Assembly (NCBI GenBank): GCA_963514095.1
Contig: OY741264.1
Location: forward strand, 34,309,641 to 34,373,640
Direction of reading: 5' to 3'
DNA: 64,000 nucleotides
Source: Eutrigla gurnardus
Lineage: Eukaryota; Chordata; Actinopteri; Perciformes; Triglidae
Position numbers and translations under genes: made by a program. Positions 1 through 12,172 of the stretch are shown here, piece by piece (the stretch's first letter is position 1; every line of letters starts with the position of its first letter). Under the pieces are notes generated by a model. It did no database searches and was not told the origin of the DNA. It worked only from the letters and a program-made list of their open reading frames with translations.

Positions 1-1195
1 TCTATCTGATCTTTGCCTAATCAATGACTTCTGGGTTCTATAAACAGGGCGAAGAGGAGCGGCCATCACAGCACCCTCGTCTCCTTCCTCTTTCCAGAAT
101 GAATGAATGGTTAAATCACCGTTGATTTGAATTCTAGCTGTTGCTTTGTTGTATAATGCTGCAATCGTGTGGATTATAGTTGTATGAAAGCCACGTTTTA
201 AAGTCCTTTCTATAAAAACTGAATGGAAGGCTTTCTCTGCATCCAAACTTCATATCAGTGTCTCTAGTTTGTGTGATTTGTCTCATAATGTGTGGTGTTT
301 TCCTGATATTATCTTGGTCTGTGTTTGTCTGACAAAGCCAGTCTGGTCCTCATGTATTAATACTGCTAGTATATGTTCTATTCTTTAGTTCAAATGGAGG
401 GGAATCCTTTAGAATCCTTATTTAGAAGACTTACAGGGCCATAACTCCCACACTACAGCCTGTCTTTGCCCTCTTTAGGTAGGATTGAAATCATTGCCTC
501 CCTCCATGAGGGGGGGTTTAATAATGTTGGAATGAATTGATCTTGCATTGTTTTGGACCATTCTGTGGTAAAGCCGTCTGTCCCTGGAGACTTCCCCCCT
601 TTCATTCTCCTGATTGCTGATTGAATTTCTTCTTTTGTTATTTAGATATGAATTAGTCATTTTGTTCATCAGTAACCTTTGGGAGGTTTATCTGGGCCAG
701 GAAGGCATCCATCTGGTTGGCGTTGCTCGTCTGGTTGGGAATAGCATGTTTGATAGTAGTTTTCAAAGCGTTGTTTAACTTTCTCTGGACAAGTTTCTAT
801 TTCTTTTGTTGCAGAATTTCTTCTTTTATGTTTAGTTCTATCCGCTTGTTGTTTTCTTAACTTCTATGATAGAAGTTTCAGTGATTTCCCACCGACTTCA
901 TAGTATTGTTGCTTTGTGAAAAGGAGTTTTCTTTGGATTTCCTGAGTATTTATTTCATCTATTTCTTTTTTTCATTGTATAATCTTATGTTTGTTGTCAT
1001 CTTGGGGAGACTTTGCATGTTGGTTCTGTCGTCTCTTCAAGTCCTCTTCTCATGTTCTAACTTTTTCTTCTCTAATTGTCTTCTCATATGAGGAGATGGC
1101 TATTATTTGACCCCTGATCACCGCTTTTAGTGCATCCCAGAGAATAGCTGGAGTCACTTCTTCATCATCATTATTTTCCAAATCCATTTTAAAAC
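1..1195 (-). mobile_element. L1-type LINE fragment, ORF2 (endonuclease/RT part), decayed
   Basis: Read on the minus strand the DNA gives broken pieces of an L1-type ORF2: a linker after the endonuclease (WDALKAVIRGQIIAISSYEK, about 1170-1110), a Lys/Gln-rich stretch (about 850-790), then reverse-transcriptase palm sequence including SLDAEKAF near 230-215. Several stops and frameshifts make it non-coding. Bases 906-1091 are identical in translation to 32729-32914, and 720-850 matches 21020-21174, so a second copy of the same family sits in the window and hosts the Gypsy element. The fragment ends abruptly at about 1195, in the middle of a codon run that continues in the other copy. The left end is outside the window. 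Confidence 0.85.
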
Positions 1196-1487
1196 TTAGT
1201 TTTTATTTAAGTTTCATTCAAAATCATGTACAGAATCATATTTCATCACATCTGCTGTTTCATACACAAGATAACAGTCAAGGTAACAACAAAAGCGACG
1301 GAGACTATACTGACAAAGAAAACTATAAAATACAATAGAATAAAGCAAGGTGAAATAAAAGACAGAGTTATATTAGTATATCCATAGCAGGGCTCCACCT
1401 TTTAGTGAAGATGTGTTTTTGAAGTCTCAGGGAATATGTTATTTCTTCCATTTGATATATTTCCTTTATTTTTTCCCTCCACATATT
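1196..1487 (-). mobile_element. 3' end of an L1-type LINE (ORF2 C-terminus and 3' UTR)
   Basis: On the minus strand 1487-1390 reads as a typical L1 ORF2 C-terminal peptide (a WREK...IYQMEEITYSLRLQKH-like pattern across one frameshift), followed by A-rich untranslated sequence to 1196. It abuts the other L1 fragment without a clear poly(A)/poly(T) tract, so the junction at about 1195 is a rearrangement or an old insertion boundary. At 1488 it is cut by a Harbinger-like terminus. The call rests on overall L1 C-terminal character, so the family name is an inference. Confidence 0.5.
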
Positions 1488-2600
1488 GGCCCTCATTTAT
1501 CAATCTTGCGTGAAAACGGGCGCAGATCTGAGCGTAGATTTGGTCGTACGACAGGAAACACGTGTGATTTATGAAACGTTCGTATCTGACCAATCTCAGC
1601 GTAGGAATGAGCGGGTCTTGATAAATGCGGCGGCTGAATTCAATCGTCATTAACATGTTACGCCCTTAAATATTCCTGGTTCGGAGGCCCCGCCCACTGA
1701 GGTCAAACATGGAGAGACCAAATACTGGTAAGAAAACAACCTTTTCCGACACGGAGATCGGCTTCCTAACATCTGAAGTGGAGCCAAAAAAAGATGTGCT
1801 TTTCTGCAGTTTGAAGAGTGGAGTGAAAGGGGCATAAAAACGCTGTCTGGAAGAAGATCACGGAGGCAGTCAACAGCGTTGCCGTAGAGGAACGGACTCC
1901 GGCTGAGGTTTGGATATAATTATCAATAACTTAACCTACGCCTCACAACTTAAATTAATCTTTTCATCCGCAGCCTAAAAGCTTATGCCTGCTAATTAAT
2001 CAAGACTATTCTTTACATTTAGGTCAAGAAAAAGTGGTCCGATTTAAAGCTGGCCACCAAAACGCTTGTTGCTGCACTGAAGCCAGCATCAGGCAGACTG
2101 GAGGAGGCCAACCAGACTCCAGCTTGATCCTGACGGGGACCGAGGACAACATTGCCTCATTGATAGGGTCAGAGTCCATCTCTGGCATAAGCGGTGGAGG
2201 AGACACGGACGCACTCGCGTCAGAGCCAGAGCAGAATGGGAACCAACAACCCCCTTTTGCTTGCATTGTAAAAATCAACCTGACTGTACACAATTTCTTA
2301 CAAATAATGAGGCTTACTCATGTTACATGGGTGACATTTTTATTGTATTAAATGTTTGAGAGCCAGGCACCAGCATGATGTCGGCCAGGTCTCCTCCCCA
2401 GAGCGGTCCCACTGCTGCCCCCCGTGCTGCGCCCAGACCAAACATCATCACTGCAGAGGTTCTGGAGAGACAGGCGGAGATGTGCACTTTATTGACAGCA
2501 GTTGTCGGAGCACTTGGGGCAATAAATGTCACCCTAAAAGAAATAAATGAAACTCTAAAAAAGCCATAATAAAATGTTCAAATGACTATACGTTGTCCGT
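1488..2600 (+). mobile_element. PIF/Harbinger-like non-autonomous element carrying only a Myb/SANT gene (right end not seen)
   Basis: The left end starts GGCCCTCATTTATCAA, nearly the same terminus as the complete element at 23379-25109, and is followed by subterminal CGTA/GCGT-rich DNA as in that copy. The short motif CATTTATCAA at 1492-1501 returns inverted at about 1620, so the left end can fold back. Inside are three exons of a Myb/SANT-like protein, the DNA-binding partner that PIF/Harbinger elements encode beside their nuclease. No DDE nuclease is present. A matching right terminus (AATGAGGGCC) is not found downstream, so the element is truncated at about 2600. Confidence 0.6.
1709..2569 (+). 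pseudogene. Myb/SANT-like DNA-binding protein of a Harbinger-type element, broken
   Basis: Exon 1 (1709-1907) starts ATGGAGAGACC and shows a Myb/SANT pattern (TFSDTEIGFLTSEVE, then KDVLFCSLKSGV). A one-base shift near 1829 gives a stop, after which the frame resumes as KITEAVNSVAVEERTPAEV and ends at a GT donor. Exon 2 starts after ttacatttag at 2023 with VKKKWSDLKLATKTLV, the conserved third helix, then stops at an in-frame TGA near 2127. The last part, 2375-2569, gives a C-terminal coiled segment (ITAEVLERQAEM... INETLKKP). In the family this protein binds the transposon ends and helps import the nuclease into the nucleus. The lesions make it a pseudogene. Confidence 0.65.
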
Positions 2601-2808
2601 TTAGTATGCCTTTTTCACCAACAATATTTCACATTACTGATTAAATACTGCATTTGCACGAGTTTAAGGTATACTTTAGGTTTTAAAAGCTCTGAATGAG
2701 GTCCTGTCTCCTCCGTATCGCCCCCAGTGGAGGCTGTGCTGGCCACGGTTCCATGGGCATTGGAGCGTCTGTTTAAACTATCATATTGTTTAGTTTCTGC
2801 CTAATGCT

Positions 2809-3815
2809 TACAGTTTTTTTCAATTGTTTACATGCAATTTTGAAAACCGGGTTCTTTTTAAAAAAAATATAATCACAATTATCCAAACACCACACTCAAT
2901 TTGCATAATTCCTAGATTGTTTGCAAAATGACTCACTTTAGTCAAAACATACACACTTCAGTCAAAACATACACACATATGTGTGAAAATGCTATTAGTT
3001 TTCATTGAACCAACACAGTCCTCAATGATCAGACACTATTGCAGCCAGTTTCACACTGCTGTGATCAATAAAAAACACATTTGTAAAAAAACTCATTTTA
3101 GGAAATAGCATGTGCTAGATTTTTGTCCAGACATTGTTATGTAAGGGATAATTTAGATAAAAATAGTGACAAACCCACAACATTCTTCATGATTAGTTTG
3201 AGATATAGGGAGAATGTACACAAATAGGCCTACTATAAACTTACCAAGCACTGCACAACACTGATGCTGCAGACTGAATATTTCAAGTATTTATTTTATC
3301 TACCTCTTCCTCTCTCTCCTTCTTCTCCTCTTCCTCTACCTGGGCCTCCTCCTCTACCTCCTTCTCCTCTTCCTCTACCTCCTTCATCTCCTCTTTGAGC
3401 TCCCCCTCTCATTCTCACTCTTCTTCTTCTTCTAGCTCCTTCCATTGTTGTTGAAGACAGGTGAACTCACCTGCTGCCTTTTATAGCACACCTGAGTGCT
3501 GCGTTTTCCAATAAGCCCATGTGTGCTTCCACACTTGGTGGATGTGATGATCCAATGTGTTCATTAGTGTGGTCGTTGGCAATCCGGGGCTTTGTAATGA
3601 CAAGGAAGTAACCTCACAACCCTTCTCTGTGTCTAAGGTGTGAAAATGTGTGTAGCGTTTTACAAATCCCTGTGTAATGTTTTACAAAAAGGGTGAAGCA
3701 GACATTGTGTGTAATGTTGTGCAAATCTGTGGAGGTGTTTTGCTCCTTGGAGTAGAATTTCACAAATTGTGTGGACATTTTTATTTTAGTGTGTAAACAA
3801 TCGTAAAAACCTGTA
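2809..3815 (-). mobile_element. TA-flanked Tc1/mariner-type non-autonomous element
   Basis: The left end TTACAGTTTTTTTCAATTGT (from 2808) and the right end TCGTAAAAACCTGTAA (3801-3816) are inverted copies with a few mismatches. Both sit beside TA, as expected for the Tc1/mariner superfamily. The internal DNA is rich in CACA/TGTG flanks like those upstream of the transposase at 5662. On the minus strand a short Arg/Gly-rich reading frame remains (3444-3298). It resembles the RG-rich start of the 5662 transposase, so the element looks like a deletion derivative of that family. No catalytic domain remains. Confidence 0.6.
3298..3444 (-). pseudogene. Remnant of a transposase N-terminus (Arg/Gly-rich)
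   Basis: A minus-strand frame from an ATG at 3444 to a TAG near 3298 encodes a peptide of about 48 residues made almost only of Arg, Gly and Glu (starts MEGARRRRR). The transposase beginning at 5662 also opens with MEAGRGRGR and an Arg/Gly run. The match is compositional as well as positional, since both lie just inside similar CACA-rich flanks. The plus strand looks like a plain (CTC/TTC)n tract, so simple-repeat origin cannot be ruled out. Confidence 0.4.
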
Positions 3816-4022
3816 ACCACTAAAAGTGGTTGCTATGCCCAAATCCTCCCAACCTCTAGCTTTGGTGACCATGCCCTAAACAAAAGCACCAAACCTGCAA
3901 ACACAATATATGCTTTGCACTGTGTTTGAAATTCTCCAACACACTTCTTGCAAAACACAACACACTGTTTTTTTACATAAGACACATTGTTCAAAAAGGA
4001 AGACTCATGCAGTTGTAAGCCA

Positions 4023-5486
4023 TGTTAAATAGAGTCCCAACATCCTGTGCCTTTAAGGGGGAGGCCCCGTTCCCTTTAAACCCCTCCGTCACTTCCGACA
4101 TCCTTCCGCCCTTGCTGTTGTGGCACGACATTTAAATCCTCTCCAGCTGTGGCGGGAACAAGTCGGCGTTCTGTTAGAAACCTTTGAAACCCCCGCGAGA
4201 TCAACCTTATAAGCAGATACCTTTACGGTCCTCTTATTTTCACTCTACTCATCGGTGAGTTGACCAGTCCGTTCATTCTATCGCTCGTATTTAACGATGA
4301 TAACTCATACTAATTATCCATATCGATTCCATAATAATACCGTAGATGCTCCTCTATCCACCTGTCGGGACCTACTGGTTAACCCGCTCTGCAGCCCCAC
4401 TCCCCGGTGAGTCAACCCGTTGTCTGTCCGTAATTCTACATGTATATGGTGCTGCAAATATCCACTTAGCTCTGCCGCTAAATGCTAACGTATCCACACA
4501 CACACGGTCAGCGCAGCTCCGTGCTCTCCGCCTACTTACCGTCTATAGGAACGGAAGGAATCACAGAAGGTCTCGTTGTGCGATATGGACTCTTGTTGGC
4601 CTGTTTTGTGTTTTTTGAACAAAATGCCCACGTGGCTATAGGCTACTTACTTGAACTGGCTTTGAATCTTATTTGAAGACTTGAACCCTGTTGCGCAACA
4701 TATGTTCATTTTTGATACTTTTGATACCAAAACGTTGAAATGACTTGGCGTTTAAGCCATTGACTTTGATTTAAGTGCACTTTACTTTGTGATCATTGAA
4801 CTCTGAAGCTTCACTTGGAAATTACTGATGTATGTATGATGTAATGTGTTTTGTCATTAAGATGACCCATTTTGAATGGATGTAGATTGCTGTTATTTAT
4901 AGCATGTATTTCTGTTGCTATTTAATGCTCAAACCAATTTATCTGTTTTTGATTTATGTGTAACTCATTGTATTCTTGTCTTTGGCCTTGTTTAGGTCAG
5001 GTTTTTGTTTAGGGGTTTTGTCCCCTTGGTTTTACCCCCACACCTGCAACGAGTTGGATGGCGAGCTTCCCAACCACTGTTCTCCTACCTGCACTGGGTA
5101 GGACAAACGGACCTTTTCTTTTATCCCCTACGTTTGGATCTTAACTTGGAACCTTTTCTGACGAATGGACTCTCAGAACTTGAACAATATTAAGGAAAAA
5201 AACCTTGTATCTGACTTGCACATTTGCCACCTTGCTGTGGTCTTTTTGTTGTTTATTTTTTTGTTGTTGTTTTGGAATACATGGGTATTTGTTTATTTGA
5301 ATGTGTACCTGTTTAGTAACCATACCTGCCTATTTATGCCATAACTATATAATATATAATATCAGACCGTAATACCTGTTGTTTTGTATGGTTATTTGCA
5401 CCCTTGGCTCCGTGGCCGGACCTATTTCTGATTTAATTAATTATACCCTAATTCCCCAGTCAGTTCCCTAGCCCTATAGCGTTACA
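4023..5486 (+). other. Unclassified 1.46 kb unit with LTR-like ends (TG...CA), promoter-like start and two splice-donor-like sites
   Basis: The segment begins TGTTAAATAGAG and ends GCGTTACA, the same style of end as the Gypsy LTR here (GGTTACA). It interrupts CACA-rich transposon flank found on both sides (3816-4022 and 5487-5661). Inside are a TATA-like CTTATAAG near 4207, consensus splice donors (CATCGGTGAGTTG near 4250 and CCCCGGTGAGTCA near 4403), and no long open frame. A solo LTR is one reading, an orphan first-exon/promoter unit another. I found no target-site duplication, so it stays unclassified. 3816-4022 holds only AT/CA-rich flank. Confidence 0.35.
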
Positions 5487-5661
5487 CAATCATTGGGAAA
5501 ACACATCGATTTCAAATACAAAACACAACTAAAATTGGAAAAGCACACTGACTCACACACATGAAAACATTTAACATCTAGTTGTAGACCAATCAGTGTA
5601 AGCCATAGCACTACAAACACACCTGATGTGAGCTCAGCTCCTTTGTGCCAACTTTGGAAAC

Positions 5662-7294
<1,633 letters not shown>

Positions 7295-7432
7295 AGCGTT
7301 TCCATTTAGTTTTCATGTGTCTAGATCAACTGTAGTGGAGCAATCTTTCACACAAAACATCTATATGAGACTTTTAAAGTCAAAACCATCCAAACTACTA
7401 AATCCAGCTGTGTTTTGCATAAAGCACATCTG

Positions 7433-7579
7433 TGTGTTGTTGCTGTTGTTTTTACGTGATCTTTATTCCGTTCCACAACATACACGAGACAACACAGCGC
7501 AGAACCGGAACTCCCGTTCCTCTGATAACAAGCAATAGAGAACAGCACCATCTATTGATAAAATGACAGTACTACAACA
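7433..7579 (-). repeat. Copia 3' LTR (short)
   Basis: On the minus strand a purine-rich stretch (AAATGAAGTGGGAG) is followed by TGTTGTAGTACTG at 7579, the expected polypurine-tract/LTR junction. The LTR then contains an AATAAA near 7465 and ends in a CAACA-rich stretch near 7433. About 147 bases long, typical of the short LTRs of Copia elements. The outer end is approximate and no target duplication could be tested because the 5' half of the element is missing. Confidence 0.6.
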
Positions 7580-7852
7580 CTCCCACTTCATTTTACAATA
7601 GCATTTTAAGGCTTTAAATAATATTACAGAGCCGTGCTCTTCTTCACAAAATAAGCCTTTAAACAACAACAAAGGCTTCCCTTTTTCCTTTGTTTTCAAA
7701 ATTGCCTTGCTTAGTGCTATTAAATAATTTGCAATTAAACTCTTGCCATCTGTCTTTAAACACATTTTTTTTTCATTTACAGTCACTTTCTGGAACTCTT
7801 TTCCACATGCTTTTAGACTTGCTTTAACCCGGCAGCGTTCAGCGTTCACCTG

Positions 7853-8423
7853 TCAAGCACAAACCACTCTACACATCCAATCTCTAACAGGGAAAAGTCC
7901 AATCTCTCCCCTGAGATACTCAAACTTCTGTTTAGTCAGTGGCTTGGTCAAGATGTCCGCTTTCATGTCATTTGTTGGACAATATTGCAGTTCTATTTGT
8001 CCATTCTGCACACATTCACGGGTGTAGTGGTAGCGGATGTCTATGTGTTTAGTCCTGGAGTTGTTCACTGGCTCCTTGGTTGTCCTCCAGGATCACTGTG
8101 GACGTAGCCTCCATTCCAAGATCACTCAGTAATCCTCTCAGCCAGATAGCTTCTTGAGCGGCTTGACTGAGTGCGACGTATTCAGCTTCTGCTGTTGAAA
8201 GTGCAACTGTTACCTGTTTCTTGCTGAGCCAGCTCACCGCTCCTCCACTCAGTAGAAATAGATTGCCTGTCGTAGAGTGATGGTCATCCTGATCACCAGC
8301 CCAGTCAGCATCTGAGAATCCCATCAAAGCTCCAGAGTCTGACTGCTCATACTTGAGAGCAAGGTTCACTGTCCCTTTCAAGTATGGAAATCTCCTCTTC
8401 ACAGCTGTTGAACACAGTCTCAT
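7853..8423 (-). pseudogene. Ty1/Copia pol C-terminus (RNase H), truncated and frameshifted
   Basis: The minus strand from 8423 to 8049 encodes the Copia RNase H region: YLKGTVNLALKYE, GFSDADWAGDQDDHHSTTGN, VALSTAEAEYVALSQAAQEA and EDNQGA. At about 8070 a small deletion shifts the frame, and the conserved continuation (SRTKHIDIRYHYTRE... ADILTKPL) follows in another frame to 7853. Gag, integrase and RT are absent: upstream DNA is replaced at 8410-8424 by the terminal inverted repeat of the 11.5 kb KDZ-type element. 7580-7852 is untranslated 3' sequence of the same element. Confidence 0.9.
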
Positions 8424-8765
8424 CCCTACTCGTCACATACTGACGATTGGTCATATCCCCTTTGCGTCACCTGTCTCTGCGTCCGACACTGACGCAAAGG
8501 GATTTCCATTCAAATCAGTCTGATGACCCTCTGCGTCTATTTCCGACGCAGAGGGTCATCTGATTTGAACGCAAATCCCTCATCGGTTGATTTTGACGCA
8601 AGGGGGTTAGCCAACGTGCGGTTTGCCTGCGCTGGAAGTTTCGGTTTCAGGTGATGCATTTTGTGTTACAGGTGTTTATCTTGACTGTATATATGTTTTT
8701 TATTTAGCTGTGGTGTAAGTGGAGTTGGATTACAAACAAACAAATAAATAAATACGAAGACATAT
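8411..8765. repeat. Left terminal inverted repeat with cruciform-forming subterminal DNA
   Basis: After the 47 bp tip, the motif TTTGCGTC/GACGCAAAG and its variant CTCTGCGTC/GACGCAGAG recur many times. 8522-8537 and 8545-8560 are perfect 16-base inverted arms around the 7-base loop TATTTCC, and flanking CAAATCA/TGATTTG extends the stem. Repeated subterminal motifs of this kind are commonly transposase binding sites (inference). The 13 bases before the tip (AACACAGTCTCAT, 8411-8423) reappear inverted at 19691-19703, so the true end may be 8411. Confidence 0.75.
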
Positions 8766-9892
8766 TTTCCTTCAGGCAATCATTTATCGTGCATGGAGAC
8801 GCTCCTTAGGACCATTGCGTTTTTCGACATCCCACGTAAGTATTGCCTGCTATTCTGCTTAAATAATTAAACAGCATGCCCTCATCAAAAGCAAGCAAAT
8901 TATGCTGTTAAATTGTTGCCATTTGTAGTTGTGTTTTTTAGGTAATGTTTATGCGCACTGTATGCGATTTCATAGGATAGATATATACAACATCTTAGGC
9001 GGGTCCACACCGCACCGACTGCCCGACTCGCGTCGGTAAATGAAGTCGGGCTACTTAATATGGCCGACTCGAATGGCGGATTACACATTTGAATCGGCTG
9101 AAATGAACGCCGACGTGGGCCGATTCGAGCGACCACACCAAGGAGACTCATGTCACGGACGCCGACGCTCTCAAAGACGCCGATTTTCGGTCCGGTGTGG
9201 CGGGTCCACACCGGTGGCAACCCTAAGTGCTACACATAGTTAGCTAATAGTTAGCCAGGAGAACACGCTATGTTTTCTAGAACGATGAACTGAATGCAAT
9301 CTAGTTGCTAGTCACTGAACTAGCTCAGACTATGTGAGATTGAAATCTGAATAAAAATGTTGGATTCAAGTTAACCCTGGCAAGTTCATGTCACAACGCC
9401 ATCAATTGCCAGACTTCAATTCAATGATTTGCAAGCTGGTAAACATCCATGGACACCAAAGATACCATATAATAGGGCTAGGTTAAGGATCATTCTATAG
9501 CTTGAATAAAATGAACTGAACGTGAACTATTGAAATGGTGTATTAAAAACTATTCATTTTTAATCTGTGTGAACTGAATTTGTAACTATTTTATGTGAAG
9601 TATGGACTTACACATCACTTACAGTATTCATATTGTAATTTGTAGTTTGGTGATCTATTCTATATTATATTGATTTGTTTTTCTCTTTCTCAACAGGTTC
9701 CCTTATCCCTGTCACTTCCAACTACTGATTAGCAGCACCCTATAACAACAAAAAGGCACTTTGAAGAGCCACATTTGTATTGTATCTTGTCAGTCTCTCT
9801 ACTTTCTGTTCTCTCTCTTACTATCTTACAGTGTATCTCTCTCTCCCTCCCCCTCCCTCTCCCCTCACCTGCCCTCTCTCCCTCCCTGTACA
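8766..9892 (+). other. 5' region of the CxC2 gene: putative untranslated first exon, intron with a MITE relative
   Basis: A consensus donor (CCCAC|GTAAGT, 8836) and a pyrimidine-rich acceptor (TTTCTCAACAG|G, 9696) suggest an untranslated first exon inside or next to the TIR and a second exon entering the coding start at 9893. Between them lies the MITE-like block at 8995-9245. The rest (9246-9690) shows nothing beyond AT-rich DNA. 9840-9890 is a (CT/CCT)-rich tract just before the ATG. Confidence 0.4.
8995..9245. mobile_element. Copy of the GGTCCACACCG-ended MITE family
   Basis: Contains AGGCGGGTCCACACCGCACC at the left and CGGTCCGGTGTGG at the right, and an internal block (GATTACACATTTGAATCGGC...) almost identical to 47120-47250. 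The copy in the NLR intron is flanked by TTAA. Here the left flank reads only TTA, and the right end carries a second, inverted GGGTCCACACCGG, so this copy is degraded or rearranged. Confidence 0.65.
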
Positions 9893-12172
9893 ATGTCTGA
9901 TCCTGAGCCGAACCGGCTCCAGAAGGAGTTGAGTGACCTTGTTGGTCAGGCTGAACATCAGGCTCACCTCCAAAACCTCCAACAGCTCATCAGCTTGCAC
10001 CAGGAGGCAGAACCATCCACCAGCCAGCCATCAAACCGCAATCAAGGTGTTAGGTGGATTAAGAGGGACTGCGATGGAAACATTATTTATGGCAGACCCA
10101 GATCATCCCGAAAACAAGCAGGTCAGATTTGTTTTACATTCGTGTTAATTGAAATGTAGACTTTATCTCCAGATCTAGTTTATCTTGGAATGGTATACAA
10201 CATGATCACAAGTCTTGGGTCTGAATTAGAACATATCTGAGGTTATTATTACATACCTGTGCCTAGCATCAAGGAAACTGAGACGTTAAAAGTTTGTGTC
10301 ATCGAGTGTAAAAAGCAACAGCTTTTTTGCTACAGCAGGTCCCAGTCACAGCCAGACTGGGAAGACTGGTGTCTCTCCTCCTGTCATGGCTCTGGAAACC
10401 AGTGGGGAAGTGACCAGCAACTTTCCTTCAGTTACTGCTGGTATGTTCTTTATTTTGTCTGCACTGATGCAAAACAGTATGTTCATTTATTACGATAGGA
10501 ATGTACATTTCATAGTTTTGTGTTTTGATTGTTTTGTGTTTGATCAATAGATAACAGATAACATTACACATTTCAAAATGACTGTTATTCAATGCCATTA
10601 TCTTGTGTTGTTATAAGCCGTTGGTTTTCAGTGTTGTGCATTGTCTTAACAGAGTCTTTCCTTCAAGAGCTTGAGTGCTCACTGGCTAAGGACCTGTATG
10701 TGGATGATACACCACCTCAAGCCGCATCCGACTGGTCGACTGGAAAGAGTCTGATCTCAGGGTGGTGGGCGAAAGAGAGATCCCGGCTGGTCAACACCAT
10801 GGTGGGCAAACAACGGCAGGTGGCAACTCGAGTCTGCCAACAATGTGCAGACCATCCAGCAGTTATCCGCTGTTGTGACTGCCGACCACACCCTTTCCTC
10901 TGTGGCCAGTGTGACATCAGGGTCCATCGAGATCGAGTCTTCCACAACAGGGATTCCATGATGCATGGTTTCTTTGAACCATTGCCTCCGACAACCTGTG
11001 TTGTGGAGAGTGTTCTTACCCAGTGTGGTAAGTTGTAGTTTTTGAGAGTCCCCTTCTCAGACTATATTTTTTCCAGTTATCACCTGGAAAACTGAATACT
11101 GATTTCTGATCAGTTGATGAAGCCATGAAGTCCTACCTGGTTTCAAAATAGCTGCCAGTAAATACATATGTTGTGCTTTATTTCTCATACTGGTTTCTTT
11201 TTTTCTAAGAGCGTCTTATACCTTTGGAGATGCCAGCAGAAATATGCAGCTGTCCACGAGGATCATCCCGTGTCATCGCAGGAAAGTCCATCGTTGTGGT
11301 TACAATGAATGGTAAGAAGAACTTCAGGGGTCGGGATGGGGTCAATTCTGTAAAAGTGGCTGCAGAATGTCACCCACAGCTATTTCCTGATCACACACCA
11401 TATCAACTCTAAACACAAAGACGCTTAGGGTCATCTTAATATGACATATTAATATCATATTATTATGACATATTAATATGACGGCATCATGCAGACGCAA
11501 ATGTATTATCTGTATGTGATTATACAAATGTTTGGCTAAATCTCCCATTGTGATGTTAGAATGTGCATTAAAATTCAGATATTTGCACATCTCATAAAGT
11601 TTTTGACCACATTTTGACAGTTTATGAGCATCATTTTTGGCAACAGTGGTAGAAGCAAGATAATGGACTTTGCGACGTTGGAATATCAAAATGTTAATGC
11701 ACTCCGAGGTGTAAAGGCCACTCCGCTTCACGTTGTGACCGCATACCTTACACCCCATCTAGACCACTGCACTCATCTAATGAGCGACTGTTATGTCATT
11801 CAAATGATCCGGTTTGTATGAGTGATGTTTGTTGCAAAATGGATTTTTAACGCCTGCAACATCAATGAGGGTTACTGATGTTGGCACCTGTTCCTATTTC
11901 CTGGGATTTGATATCTTTTTATTCTCTCCTAAGCTTATTTTAGGATTTACATAATAATTAAAATGACAAATTGATGTTAATTTTGATTGCTGTATTTTTG
12001 TCTGTCGCTTTAGACAAAAGCGTCTGCTAAATAACAAACATAAGCACATACTAGCTCGGCTGTGCCTTACATATATATATTTCTTTTTTTTCCAGGGCGA
12101 TATGATCTCAAATTGCCTGAGATTCGATGCGAGGCTTGTGAAGCCTCATGGACTCCTGGACTGGCAATATAG
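9893..12172 (+). CDS. CxC2 cysteine-cluster protein of a KDZ-type transposon, five exons, truncated
   Basis: Exons 9893-10121, 10339-10440, 10653-11027, 11210-11311 and 12096-12172 all have GT/AG borders. Every intron is phase 1, and they join into 295 codons ending at TAG 12170-12172. The start ATG follows a CT-rich leader; exon 2 has a NAGNAG acceptor, so 10336 is also possible. Exon 3 carries the diagnostic part: WWAKERSRLVN, then CQQCADHPAVIRCCDC, LCGQCDIRVHRDRVFHNRD and GFFEPLPPTT, a Cys/His zinc cluster (C-x2-C, C-x2-C, C-x2-C, H...H). Exon 5 adds RYDLKLPEIRCEAC...WTP. In family members such a CxC2 module precedes the roughly 600-residue KDZ catalytic domain. Here a stop follows at once and no catalytic domain is found to 13121, so the protein is either a truncated transposase or a repressor-like derivative. 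Convergent with the gene at 15930-18671. Confidence 0.75.
12000..12050 (+). repeat. SINE-tail-like sequence
   Basis: The stretch TCGCTTTAGACAAAAGCGTCTGCTAAATAA looks like the 3' tail shared by many fish tRNA-derived SINEs and related LINEs. It lies in the last intron of the CxC2 gene. No A/B-box head is visible, so only a tail fragment is claimed. Confidence 0.35.

Noticed and set aside
2034..2351. A 105-residue plus-strand ORF and its minus-strand mirror
   Set aside because: The real coding trace here is Myb/SANT exon 2 in another frame (VKKKWSDLK...); the longer frames lack any family pattern.
4346..4676. Possible small protein at the start of the 1.46 kb unit
   Set aside because: Overlapping frames, no family pattern, and splice-donor motifs interrupt the region.
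9040..9243. ORF of 67 codons similar to one at 47104-47445
   Set aside because: Both lie in the same MITE family; the shared frame reflects DNA identity and is not conserved coding.
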